From contig MWOQ01000181.1 in the NCBI GenBank assembly GCA_002026145.1, forward strand, positions 1 through 64,000: a DNA stretch of 64,000 bases, in the 5' to 3' direction. The DNA comes from Prochlorococcus sp. HOT208_60m_813L03. GTDB lineage: Bacteria > Cyanobacteriota > Cyanobacteriia > PCC-6307 > Cyanobiaceae. Position 1 is the first letter of the stretch. Every line of letters begins with the position of its first letter. The position numbers and the translations under genes were made by a program. Below are positions 10,320 to 19,279 of this stretch, piece by piece. The notes below the pieces were generated by a model. It had not been told where the DNA came from. It was given only the letters and a program-made list of their open reading frames with translations, and did not search any database.

Positions 10320-13046
10320 TTAAAAATTATTGTCAATTCTTTTTGTTGCAGGATTAATATCTTCAGAGACTTTTATAAGATCATTAGATTCAGAAACAGG
10401 AAAACGATTAATAGCTTTTAACGCTAGTTTAGCTTTGCTTTTTAATTTATTACTTACACCAATACAGTATTGCACTTGAGAAAGAACATCAATTGATCTT
10501 CTAATAATCCTCACTACATCACCTTCGTCTAATGAAGTATTAAAAACCAAATCTTTCCATTTTTTTCCTCTTGCCCATTCAGAAATAATTCCAGTCAACT
10601 CTGTTTCTAAATAAATAGGAATTTCAATATGAAACTTATTTTGTTGAAAAGAGACTAATTTTCTTAAACTATCTAATTCATTAAAAACGTTTATTACCTT
10701 TAAAGAAGGCTTGAAATTACACCAAAGATTAGGCCTCCTTACATCAACACATATAGCTTGAATAATTGCAGCTAACTCAGGAGGATCTAAATCGTCTAAA
10801 TAACCACTAACTAAAACAAGACCAATCCATAATTCATTTTCACTTCTTATTGCACCAACTGTTTGTCCAACTTCTGTCAATTCCAAATCATTTAAACAAC
10901 CAAAATGATTCAAAATTTTAATCAAATCAGTAAAAGTTCTCCAATTATGATTTTCTTTATCCTCAAGAAGTTTTTTTCTAATATTTATTTCTTGTTCAAT
11001 ATCAACAATTCTTTTTCTATATTTCTTTAATTTCTTGGAGTCTCCAAATCTGTGTGCAGGATGATCAGTAACTGTTTCTTCTAAATTATTAATTTGTTGC
11101 TTTTGTGCCAAAACTTCAGTTGTCAAATCATATTGTGGAGTTTGTAAATCATTTTTTTTAGAAACTTCAAAAATTCGATCTGCATAACTCTGCGACATAT
11201 CATCTCCCCTAAATACCTCTCCAGAAAAATACATCTTTGGCACTTCAAGTCCTAAGACATCAATTGCATCCAATTCATTAAAAATACTTACAATGTATGA
11301 GGGTTTTATAAGAATAAACAAATTATCAATTGTCAAACACAATAAACTCTTAATTTTTTGGGATTCATATATTTTCTTACAAATTAATCCTGGCACAATT
11401 TTTCTTTTAATTTGGGGAGCTTTGATTGAAATTAAGCTTCCATCTTTAATATATGGAAGAGCATTGGTTATCTCTTCTGATAATTTTTGTGCTGATTGTT
11501 TTTCTAAAATTTTTAAGAGTCTTCTCTCTTCTTTAAGACGATTTTTTAACTTTTCGTATGCATCAAAATCTTTCCATGAAACGTTAGATGTAATTTTTTT
11601 TAACTCAATTAAATCCTTATCTAAATTTTCAAGAATTATATTCTCACCAGATGATTCACCTAAATATAAAAAACTACCAAAACTTCTTTTAATTAATTCT
11701 TTAGACTTCTCTAAAGTATAATTTTGTAAAAGATTAAGTACCATTCCATAGCTTGGAGTGAATTGACTTTCTAAAGCATTTGGTTTGCTTATAGCCAGTG
11801 CACTTGCTTCTTTCGCACCTTCGAATCTTGTTTGTAATGTAACAACATATCCCTGGGTATCTTTTCCTCTTCTTCCAGCTCTTCCTGACATTTGCAAAAA
11901 TTCACTGCTAAATAATAATCTATGACCATCTTCTGTCCTTTTTGATAAAGAAGAAATAATAGTTGTTCTTGCGGGCATATTTATTCCTGCAGCTAGAGTT
12001 TCAGTTGCAAAAACAACTTTAATTAAACCTTGCTGAAATAATTCCTCAACCAATTCTTTCCATGCAGGCAATAATCCAGCATGATGAGATGCAATACCGC
12101 GTTTTAATGCCTCGCATTGAGATTTATCTTTAATTGCTTCCTGATTATTTTTAAGATAAACATCTAATTTTTGGGATATCATACTTGCTTCTGAATAACT
12201 TACTAAAGTTAAATCTTTTATATTCTCAATAGCCTTGTCACATCCTCTTCTACTAAAAATAAAATAAATAGCTGGCAACATATTTCGTTCAGCTAGTTTC
12301 GAAATCACAAAGCCAATTGAGGGAGACTTTGGTTGCATTATCCTGCCCACTTTTCCTCTTATTTTCTGCCCTTTAGGAGCTCTCCAAATCTTACAGTTTG
12401 GATGAATTCCATTACCCTTATTATTTAAAAGTGGATGGAGGCCTTTAACACTACAAAAAATAAAATCAAGTGGAACTGGTCTATTATCACTATTAATAAG
12501 TACTGTGGGCCCATGAACTTTTTCTATCCAATTTTGCAATTGATCTGCATTGGCTATTGTTGCTGATAAAGCTATTATTTGAGTTCTAGTAGGACAATGG
12601 ATTATAGTTTCTTCCCAAACCGTACCTCTTTGGGGGTCATTCATATAATGACATTCATCAAGAATTACAGATTCTAAATTTTCTAAGGGGTCATCAAATT
12701 CATCAAATTCGCCATAAAGCATGTTCCTAAAAATCTCAGTCGTCATGACTAAGATTGGTGCTTCTCTATTTATACTTATATCTCCAGTTAAAAGACCAAC
12801 TTTATTCTCACCATATTGATTAGCAAAATCTCTAAACTTTTGGTTTGATAGGGCCTTTAAAGGTGTTGTATAAAAAACTCTGCTGTCATGAGATAAGCCT
12901 CTATATATTGCAAATTCACCTATCAACGTTTTACCCGAACCTGTTGGTGCTGTTAAAACAACAGAATTTCCGCTATTAATAGCTCGTATTGCTTCTAATT
13001 GGAAATCATCTAGCGGAAAGGGGAAATATTCCTCTAAATTAAGCAA
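10320..13046 (-). CDS. Ski2/Mtr4-like DEAD/DEAH-box RNA helicase
   Basis: A 908-residue superfamily 2 helicase. Walker A APTGSGKT is at 33-40 and the Walker B box DECH at 130-133, followed by motif III SAT (ALSATIAN) and the second RecA domain with the QMSGRAGRRG motif VI. The C-terminal region (about 700-880) resembles the DSHCT domain of Ski2/Mtr4 proteins (GSYLDDLDPPELAA-like region). Such proteins occur throughout cyanobacteria and chloroplasts (ISE2-like) and are linked to RNA processing. The specific substrate here is unknown. It is a single-gene unit between fumC and the divergent biotin operon. Confidence 0.9.
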   Translation of the reverse strand: MLNLEEYFPFPLDDFQLEAIRAINSGNSVVLTAPTGSGKTLIGEFAIYRGLSHDSRVFYTTPLKALSNQKFRDFANQYGENKVGLLTGDISINREAPILVMTTEIFRNMLYGEFDEFDDPLENLESVILDECHYMNDPQRGTVWEETIIHCPTRTQIIALSATIANADQLQNWIEKVHGPTVLINSDNRPVPLDFIFCSVKGLHPLLNNKGNGIHPNCKIWRAPKGQKIRGKVGRIMQPKSPSIGFVISKLAERNMLPAIYFIFSRRGCDKAIENIKDLTLVSYSEASMISQKLDVYLKNNQEAIKDKSQCEALKRGIASHHAGLLPAWKELVEELFQQGLIKVVFATETLAAGINMPARTTIISSLSKRTEDGHRLLFSSEFLQMSGRAGRRGKDTQGYVVTLQTRFEGAKEASALAISKPNALESQFTPSYGMVLNLLQNYTLEKSKELIKRSFGSFLYLGESSGENIILENLDKDLIELKKITSNVSWKDFDAYEKLKNRLKEERRLLKILEKQSAQKLSEEITNALPYIKDGSLISIKAPQIKRKIVPGLICKKIYESQKIKSLLCLTIDNLFILIKPSYIVSIFNELDAIDVLGLEVPKMYFSGEVFRGDDMSQSYADRIFEVSKKNDLQTPQYDLTTEVLAQKQQINNLEETVTDHPAHRFGDSKKLKKYRKRIVDIEQEINIRKKLLEDKENHNWRTFTDLIKILNHFGCLNDLELTEVGQTVGAIRSENELWIGLVLVSGYLDDLDPPELAAIIQAICVDVRRPNLWCNFKPSLKVINVFNELDSLRKLVSFQQNKFHIEIPIYLETELTGIISEWARGKKWKDLVFNTSLDEGDVVRIIRRSIDVLSQVQYCIGVSNKLKSKAKLALKAINRFPVSESNDLIKVSEDINPATKRIDNNF

Positions 13047-13185
13047 TAATTGTGATTGAAGAGAGGATGAGTTAACTTCTTAATATATGATCTATATAGA
13101 TATTAATAAACAAAAAATACCTTGCAAACTTTAATAGTAAATCTAAATCTTTTTAATTAAATCCATTATATTTTATTTTGCCAAA

Positions 13186-14325
13186 ATGAAAAAAGTAAAA
13201 ATTCCAAAAAATAGAATCCGTAAATTAAAAACATTTTCTTTAGGTAAAAAATCCTTCGAACTTCTAAGTTTAAATTCGCAAAATAAAAAACTTATAGACT
13301 TATGCAGTAATGATTATTTTGGATTAAGCAGGGACAAGGATTTAATTAAAGCTGCTTACGAAATAAGCTTGTTAGAAGGCATTGGTTCAGGAAGCTCTAG
13401 ATTTATTACAGGTTCAAGACCAATACATAAATTATTAGAAACAGAACTTGCAAAGTGGCTTGATCAAGAGAAAGTATTACTTTTCCCAAGCGGATTTCAA
13501 GCAAATATAGCCGCTATCCAGACTTTAGCAAACAGAAATAGTATTGTAATAGCAGATAAATTGATCCATAACTCTTTATTGGTTGGAGTCAAAGCTGCTC
13601 AAGCAAAACTAGTTCGATTCTCACACAATAATTTAAAAGATTTAGAAGATAAAATTATTAAATCTAACCCCACAAAAAATTCCATTTTAGTTGTTGTTGA
13701 ATCTCTTTATAGCATGGAGGGATCAATTGCTCCGCTCAGAGAAATAACGGAAATTTGCAAAAAAAATAGTGTTCAATTATTAGTTGATGAAGCCCATGCA
13801 ATTGGGATCTTGGGCCCTGAAGGCAGGGGTTTAAGTTTTAATTATCGTTCAGATATAACAATGATTACTGGAACTTTTGGAAAAGCATTTGGAAGCGGTG
13901 GAGCTTTCATTGCTTCCAATTCAGAAATTGGAGAATATCTTATCCAAACAAGTGGTGCATTTAGGTATACAACCGCGCTAGCGCCATCTTTGGCTGCTGG
14001 GGCACTAGAAGGTTTAAAAAAAATTTTAGAAAATAAAGAATGGGGTAATGATTTATTATCTTCTGCGAATGTATGGAAAGATGAAATTATTAAAAATTTT
14101 AGTTTTCCAGTTCAGGGAGATTCTCACATTTTATCAATTATTGTTGGCCAAGAAGAGAAAGCAATTTATCTACAAAAATATCTCGAAGAAAATGGGTTTT
14201 TAGCAATTGCTATAAGACCTCCAACTGTTCCAGTGGGGCAATCAAGAATCAGAATAACAATACGAAGAAACTTAGATTTTAATCTGCTAAATAATTTCAT
14301 TGCAGTATTAAAAGAGTTTAAATGA
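13186..14325 (+). CDS. bioF: 8-amino-7-oxononanoate synthase
   Basis: BioF condenses pimeloyl-ACP with alanine in the first committed step of the biotin rings. It belongs to the PLP-dependent alpha-oxoamine synthases. The 379 residues carry the PLP lysine motif TGTFGKAFGSGG and the aspartate motif LLVDEAHAIGILG. SGSSRFITGSRPIH is conserved substrate-site sequence. It starts the operon bioF-bioK-bioC-bioD-bioA. Its stop overlaps the next start by four bases (ATGA), indicating translational coupling. Confidence 0.97.
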   Translation: MKKVKIPKNRIRKLKTFSLGKKSFELLSLNSQNKKLIDLCSNDYFGLSRDKDLIKAAYEISLLEGIGSGSSRFITGSRPIHKLLETELAKWLDQEKVLLFPSGFQANIAAIQTLANRNSIVIADKLIHNSLLVGVKAAQAKLVRFSHNNLKDLEDKIIKSNPTKNSILVVVESLYSMEGSIAPLREITEICKKNSVQLLVDEAHAIGILGPEGRGLSFNYRSDITMITGTFGKAFGSGGAFIASNSEIGEYLIQTSGAFRYTTALAPSLAAGALEGLKKILENKEWGNDLLSSANVWKDEIIKNFSFPVQGDSHILSIIVGQEEKAIYLQKYLEENGFLAIAIRPPTVPVGQSRIRITIRRNLDFNLLNNFIAVLKEFK

Positions 14326-15026
14326 AACAAATTATTACTCAACATGGGTGGGGACTTAATAAATATTTCTGGGATGATTATAAAGTAGATTTTTTAAATA
14401 ATAATTGGCATTGGCAAGATAATGAAAGGGGCTATTTTTCGACAAATAATTATCAAGCAAAATGGATTAAAAGCGAATCTAAAAAAGGGATCAGAATGAC
14501 TTTATGTCATTCATTTGGTTTTCATTTAATGCCAAAAAAAATTTTAAAAGAAGCAACTCATATTGTTCTTATAAATTCTTTTAATAATTTTCTTCCTTTA
14601 AGTAATAAGAGAAACTTTATTTTGAGGTCTCTAAAAAGAATGGAGACAAAAATCATAAAAGATGAACCTAAGGATATGTTGAAAGAATTTATATATAGAT
14701 CATTTATGCCAAATCATATGAATAATAGTTTTAAAAATATCTTTTATAAAAGTCTAGAGAATTTAAATAAAACTCTTCTTTTAAGTGATTTAAAAGAACT
14801 TTACATCAATAGAGATTTTCCAGTATTTTTAAGAAAAGATTGCAAAATTATTTTTATAAAATCAGAAAATGATTTGATTCTTGACAACGAATCAAATAAT
14901 AACTTTTTATATTCCTTAAATAAAACTCTTGAAAGGAAGCCGATTTTAATTAAATTAGCTCAACAAGGTCATTGCTTGAATAATTTAAATTTATACGAGA
15001 TCTTAAGTAATACACTTAACGATTGA
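14322..15026 (+). CDS. bioK: Pimeloyl-ACP methyl ester esterase, BioK type
   Basis: This is a 234-residue alpha/beta hydrolase in the biotin operon. HGWGLNKYFW at about 8-17 gives the oxyanion loop, LCHSFGFH the nucleophile elbow with its serine, ENDLIL a likely acid, and QQGHCLN the catalytic histidine near the C-terminus. Its place between bioF and bioC fits the enzyme that removes the methyl group added by BioC. Picocyanobacteria are known to use a BioH-replacing esterase called BioK; assigning this protein to BioK is from context and recognised fold, not from alignment. The nucleophile motif lacks the first Gly of GxSxG (Cys instead). Confidence 0.8.
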   Translation: MKQIITQHGWGLNKYFWDDYKVDFLNNNWHWQDNERGYFSTNNYQAKWIKSESKKGIRMTLCHSFGFHLMPKKILKEATHIVLINSFNNFLPLSNKRNFILRSLKRMETKIIKDEPKDMLKEFIYRSFMPNHMNNSFKNIFYKSLENLNKTLLLSDLKELYINRDFPVFLRKDCKIIFIKSENDLILDNESNNNFLYSLNKTLERKPILIKLAQQGHCLNNLNLYEILSNTLND

Positions 15027-15027
15027 A

Positions 15028-15786
15028 ATGGATAGTAAAAAGTGGAATGAGAAAATACAAAATAATTTCAATGATGCTGCATATCGGTATTTAGAGCATT
15101 CAAATATTCAGAAATTTTTTGCAAAAAAGATTGTTCATCTTATCAAAGAATTAAATCCCAAAAAAAAAGGTGAATGGATAGATCTAGGATCAGGACCAGG
15201 ACTATTAGCAGATGAAATAGAAAAAATTTCTTCGCAAAAAGTATCCAGAATTGATTTCAGCAAGAAAATGCTTCTTGAGAATAAATTATCTAGAAAAAAA
15301 ATTTTATGGGATTTGAATAATGATTTACCTTCTGAAATAAATAACTGTTCTCTATTAACATCTAACTTTTGCATACATTGGTTAAAAAACCCAGAAAAGA
15401 TAATAAAAAATTGGTTTGGCAGATTAACACCTGGAGGTTTTTTAATCATTTCATATCCAACAAAAGATTGTTTTCCTGAATGGAAAGATACTTGTAAAAA
15501 AATTGATATTGAATATAGTGGTCTTAATTTCCTTTGCTCTAAAGAATTATTAAAAGATTTCAAATCAACTGAAATATATTATTCAAAACAGTTTAATTAT
15601 CTTGAAAATTTTGAAGATGTATATAAACTTTTTAGAAGCATTAAAAATGTAGGAGCACAGTCAACAAACTGTAAACGCAAAACAGTGAAAGAGTTAAAGG
15701 AAATTCAAAAGTTTTGGCCAAAGGATTACAATAATACAGTGAACCTTTCATGGCAAATTGAGATTCAAATAATAAAGAAATTATGA
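15028..15786 (+). CDS. bioC: Malonyl-ACP O-methyltransferase
   Basis: BioC caps malonyl-ACP with a methyl ester so the fatty acid machinery can build the pimelate chain. The 252 residues have the SAM motif I as WIDLGSGPGLLADEI near 51-65 and a later LTPGGFLIISYP segment typical of class I methyltransferases. The N-terminal NFNDAAYRYLEHSNIQ matches the BioC fold. The start lies one base after the bioK stop, and its end overlaps bioD by four bases. Without the operon it would only be called a methyltransferase. Confidence 0.92.
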   Translation: MDSKKWNEKIQNNFNDAAYRYLEHSNIQKFFAKKIVHLIKELNPKKKGEWIDLGSGPGLLADEIEKISSQKVSRIDFSKKMLLENKLSRKKILWDLNNDLPSEINNCSLLTSNFCIHWLKNPEKIIKNWFGRLTPGGFLIISYPTKDCFPEWKDTCKKIDIEYSGLNFLCSKELLKDFKSTEIYYSKQFNYLENFEDVYKLFRSIKNVGAQSTNCKRKTVKELKEIQKFWPKDYNNTVNLSWQIEIQIIKKL

Positions 15787-16448
15787 GTAGTCACAAAGAT
15801 ATTTTCAAATTTATAATTTGTGGAACAGATACTGATATTGGGAAAACTTTAATAAGCTCTTTTTTCGTTAAAGGATTAAATTCCTTTTATTGGAAACCTA
15901 TTCAAAGTGGGATTGAATCGCAAACTGATAGTCAAATTATTGAAACCCTTGCACAAGTTAGTAAAGAGAAAATAATCAAAGAAGCTTATGTCTTTACAAA
16001 ACCTCTATCTCCGCATTGGGCTGCTGAAATAGATAAAAAAGCTATTAATTTTGACAAGTTGAGATTGCCAAAAGTGCAAGGCTCACTAATTATAGAAACT
16101 GCAGGTGGATTAATGGTTCCAATAACACGCAATTTTTTGCAAATAGATCAAATAAAAGAATGGAATCTTCCGGTAATACTTGTATGTAAGAGCTCACTTG
16201 GCACTCTTAACCATACCCTGCTTAGTATTGAGGCCTTAAAACGAAGAAATATTGAGATTTTAGGTTTAGTAGTCAATGGCGAAAAACACCTAGATAATCC
16301 AAAAACTCTAGTTGATTTTAGTGGTATTCCTTTAATTGCTGAATTTCCTTACATCAAAAAAATGGACTCAAATAATTTAGATATACTATGGAAAGAACTA
16401 GACATCAAGAATAAGTTGATCTCACTATTAAACTCAAAAATAAGTTAA
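15783..16448 (+). CDS. bioD: Dethiobiotin synthetase
   Basis: BioD closes the ureido ring of dethiobiotin using ATP and CO2. The 221 residues show the P-loop GTDTDIGKT (about 13-21), the substrate lysine in YWKPIQSG and the IIETAGGLMVPI motif. The start codon overlaps the bioC stop (ATGA), and bioA begins directly after the stop. The length is usual. Confidence 0.96.
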   Translation: MSSHKDIFKFIICGTDTDIGKTLISSFFVKGLNSFYWKPIQSGIESQTDSQIIETLAQVSKEKIIKEAYVFTKPLSPHWAAEIDKKAINFDKLRLPKVQGSLIIETAGGLMVPITRNFLQIDQIKEWNLPVILVCKSSLGTLNHTLLSIEALKRRNIEILGLVVNGEKHLDNPKTLVDFSGIPLIAEFPYIKKMDSNNLDILWKELDIKNKLISLLNSKIS

Positions 16449-17750
16449 ATGAAATCTTTGGATTCAAAAACTCCAAATCAAGATTGGCACCCAAATATTT
16501 GGCCACCTTTTACGCAAATCAATAACAGCAAGCCGCAGACAGAAGTAACTCATGGTAAAGATGCCCTCCTATTTACTAAAGAACCTAAAAAAGAACTAAT
16601 AGATGCAATTAGTAGTTGGTGGGTAACTCTTCATGGTCATAGTAACGAATATATTGCGGATGCCATTTTTGATCAATCAAAAAAACTTGAGCAAGTTATA
16701 TTTGCTGATTTCTTACATCCACAGGCAAAAAAATTAGCGGAAAGACTTAGTGAATTAACAAAACTAGATAGATTATTCTTTTCTGATAACGGTTCTACAG
16801 CAGTGGAAGTCGCTTTAAAAATTGCCTTCCAATCATGGCAAAATAGAGGAGAGACAAGAACTCAAATAGTAGCTTTTGATGGCGCTTATCATGGTGATAC
16901 ATTTGGCGCAATGGCTTTGGGTGAAAGAAATATTTTTAATGAGAATTTCGATAATCTTATGTTCCCAGTAAGAAGAGTCCCATGGCCTTCAACTTGGATG
17001 AACGATGAAGAAGTAGAAAATAAAGAAAATAAGGCGATCCAAAAATTAGAAACTCTACTTAAAACTCCCACAGTTGCAGTAATCCTTGAGCCACTTGTGC
17101 AAGGAGCAGGAGGGATGAATATGGTTAGGCCTCAGTTTATAAAAAAAGTTTCAGAAATTATAAAAAATAATAATTCTTTGTTAATTGCTGATGAAGTATT
17201 GACTGGGTTTGGAAGATGTGGAACCCTTTTTGCTTTTCAAAAGGCAAAAATCATTCCTGATTTAATAAGTATTTCAAAAGGTTTAACTGGTGGATTTTTA
17301 CCGATGGGAATAACTTTATGTAAAGAAAAAATTTTTCAATCCTTTATTGATGATTCCCCAAGAAAAACTTTTTGGCATGGACATAGTTTTACTGCTAATC
17401 CTTTAGGTTGTGCTGCAGCAAACGCTAGCCTTGATTTATTAGAAAAAGAACCACAAAAATACCTTTCATTTGAAGAAAAACATTTATCTCATCTAATTAA
17501 ATTTAAAAACTTACCTTATATAAAGAAGGTAAGGATATCTGGCACAATTGCTGCCTTCGATTTAGAGATTGGGAACAAAAAAGGTTATTTCAATAATATT
17601 GGTAAAGAAATAAAGAGTCTTGCAATGGAGCAAGGTTTATTCATTAGGCCCCTCGGAAATGTTATTTACCTCTTGCCGCCTCTCTGTATAACAGATGATC
17701 AATTGGGGAAAAGTTACTGGATAATAAGGCAAATCTTAGACAATCTTTAG
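16449..17750 (+). CDS. bioA: Adenosylmethionine-8-amino-7-oxononanoate aminotransferase
   Basis: BioA transaminates KAPA to DAPA. It is a class III PLP aminotransferase of 433 residues. The N-terminal region HPNIWPPFTQ is diagnostic for BioA, the aspartate motif is LLIADEVLTGFGRCG and the PLP lysine lies in ISISKGLTGGFLP. The start codon follows the bioD stop with no gap. It ends the operon; bioB is not in this window and must be elsewhere. Confidence 0.97.
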   Translation: MKSLDSKTPNQDWHPNIWPPFTQINNSKPQTEVTHGKDALLFTKEPKKELIDAISSWWVTLHGHSNEYIADAIFDQSKKLEQVIFADFLHPQAKKLAERLSELTKLDRLFFSDNGSTAVEVALKIAFQSWQNRGETRTQIVAFDGAYHGDTFGAMALGERNIFNENFDNLMFPVRRVPWPSTWMNDEEVENKENKAIQKLETLLKTPTVAVILEPLVQGAGGMNMVRPQFIKKVSEIIKNNNSLLIADEVLTGFGRCGTLFAFQKAKIIPDLISISKGLTGGFLPMGITLCKEKIFQSFIDDSPRKTFWHGHSFTANPLGCAAANASLDLLEKEPQKYLSFEEKHLSHLIKFKNLPYIKKVRISGTIAAFDLEIGNKKGYFNNIGKEIKSLAMEQGLFIRPLGNVIYLLPPLCITDDQLGKSYWIIRQILDNL

Positions 17751-17758
17751 ATAGAAGT

Positions 17759-18016
17759 TTAAGGTCCCTGCAGTATTGCATTTTCCACATCATCTCTATT
17801 AATGCAGTACGAAAATAGTCTTTTAGTTTCTTGTCCTTCACTTTCCCACATAACACTTAAATCTTCTTGTTCAAAAATAATAGTTGCATTCCAATTTGAA
17901 AGTAACAGATACCATTTAGATGGATTATTAATATCCTTCACAGCACCTAAATCAGTTAGCCACAATTCCAATGATTGCAGTGAATTTTGATTGATAGGTT
18001 TTTTTGAGGGATTCAC
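17759..18016 (-). CDS. DUF3143 family protein
   Basis: An 85-residue protein that I recognise as the cyanobacterial DUF3143 family. Conserved features include the LELWLTDLGA segment and the aromatic-rich WYLLLSNWNATI and VMWE stretches. It is soluble with no known function. The start is GTG. It lies 17 bases downstream of the J-domain gene on the same strand; this pairing may indicate a shared role, but nothing further can be read from the sequence. Confidence 0.8.
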   Translation of the reverse strand: MNPSKKPINQNSLQSLELWLTDLGAVKDINNPSKWYLLLSNWNATIIFEQEDLSVMWESEGQETKRLFSYCINRDDVENAILQGP

Positions 18017-18033
18017 AGACTTTTTTTAAAAAA

Positions 18034-18474
18034 TTATTTAATTAGCCAAAGAGGTATTGTCTCTAATTCTTTTCCAGTAAAAGAAGCAATAAAAATTGAA
18101 CCAATTAAACTTATAGAAATAATGATAATTAAAAGAAACAACGAAAACAATTCTCCATTCGAAAAAGGTCTTCTATTTCCTATTAAATTTTGATTATTAG
18201 AATCGATTACTAAATTATTGAAAACGTTAGTATTTTTTGTAATCCTAGATTTTTCTTTTAGTTTGTCATCATATATTTTCCTTAAATTACTATTATTTAA
18301 ATGTTCATAAGCTTCAAGAACTTCTTGAAATTTACTTTTAGCAACATCTATTTCTAATGAAGTTGTATCGGGATGCAACTCAATAGAGAGTTTACAAAAT
18401 GCCTTTCTTAATTCATGATTGGATGCATTTTCATTTACACCTAAAATTTTGTAGTAGGAAGTTTCCCCTTTCAA
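18034..18474 (-). CDS. Membrane-anchored J-domain (DnaJ-like) protein
   Basis: A 146-residue co-chaperone. A J-domain occupies about 6-71 with the HPD motif at 34-36 (IELHPDTTS), which stimulates Hsp70 ATPase. A hydrophilic Asn-rich linker follows, then one transmembrane helix at about 109-132 (LFLLIIIISISLIGSIFIA). It lacks the Gly/Phe and zinc-finger regions of full DnaJ, so it is a class C J-protein that probably recruits DnaK to a membrane. It is co-directional with the DUF3143 gene. Confidence 0.9.
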   Translation of the reverse strand: MKGETSYYKILGVNENASNHELRKAFCKLSIELHPDTTSLEIDVAKSKFQEVLEAYEHLNNSNLRKIYDDKLKEKSRITKNTNVFNNLVIDSNNQNLIGNRRPFSNGELFSLFLLIIIISISLIGSIFIASFTGKELETIPLWLIK

Positions 18475-18563
18475 AATAATCTTTTATTAATATAATAATT
18501 CTAATAAATTTTTACTAAATAGAATGTATTTAATGGATTGTTAAAATTCATATTTATAACGAA

Positions 18564-19277
18564 ATGAAAAAACAAAACATTCCAGAAGAAATTTTTTCCT
18601 TAATAACTGAAGAAGAAATAAATTTATTTCAAGAGTTACAAATTAAAATTAAAGAATTAAATAATAAGACCAATCTCACAAAATTAACTGATGGTGATGA
18701 TTATTGGGTATCTCAAGTGTTTGACAGCATTTGGCCATTCAAAGCTTTCACGAATATTAATTTTGATAATAAAAAATTTTTAGATATTGGATCAGGCTGT
18801 GGCTTCCCAGGTTTAGCTTATGCAATAACTCATCCTAATTCTGAGATATACCTAATTGATTCTTTGAAAAAGAAAACAGATGCAATAAAAATTTTAGTTG
18901 AAAAGATCAATTTCAAAAACAATATTCATGTAATCAATGATCGTGTTGAGAATTTAGCACACCAATCGTCAATGAGAAATAATTTTAATATTGCAACAAC
19001 TAGAGCGGTTAGTAATCCATCAACAGTTTCAGAATATATACTACCAATGTTAAAAAAAGAAGGATTTGGAGTTTTATTTTGTGGCAAATGGACGAATCAA
19101 GAAAGCAAAAATCTAGATAAAACTTTAGAAATATTAGAAGGGAAAGTTAAAGATAAAAAAGAGATACTATTACCAAGAAATAAAGGCACCCGAAATATTA
19201 TTCTTATTCAACCAAAGAATTTTTGTCCTGAAATTTACCCAAGAAAAGTTGGCAAACCTGAAAAAAATCCATTATGA
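18564..19277 (+). CDS. rsmG: 16S rRNA (guanine527-N7)-methyltransferase RsmG
   Basis: RsmG methylates G527 of 16S rRNA in the 530 loop. The 237 residues are of the usual length. Motifs are the N-terminal NKTNLTKL, the SAM motif FLDIGSGCGFPGLAYA, and the TTRAVSNPSTVSEYI segment with the conserved TTRA. The gene is alone on the plus strand and ends two bases from the convergent aldo/keto reductase stop. Confidence 0.96.
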   Translation: MKKQNIPEEIFSLITEEEINLFQELQIKIKELNNKTNLTKLTDGDDYWVSQVFDSIWPFKAFTNINFDNKKFLDIGSGCGFPGLAYAITHPNSEIYLIDSLKKKTDAIKILVEKINFKNNIHVINDRVENLAHQSSMRNNFNIATTRAVSNPSTVSEYILPMLKKEGFGVLFCGKWTNQESKNLDKTLEILEGKVKDKKEILLPRNKGTRNIILIQPKNFCPEIYPRKVGKPEKNPL

Positions 19278-19279
19278 AA

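Noticed and set aside
11293..11721. 142-codon ORF antisense to the helicase gene
   Set aside because: It lies wholly inside a well-supported gene on the other strand and has no recognisable sequence. Similar shadows at 15135-15563, 24336-24560 and 42394-42849 were rejected for the same reason.
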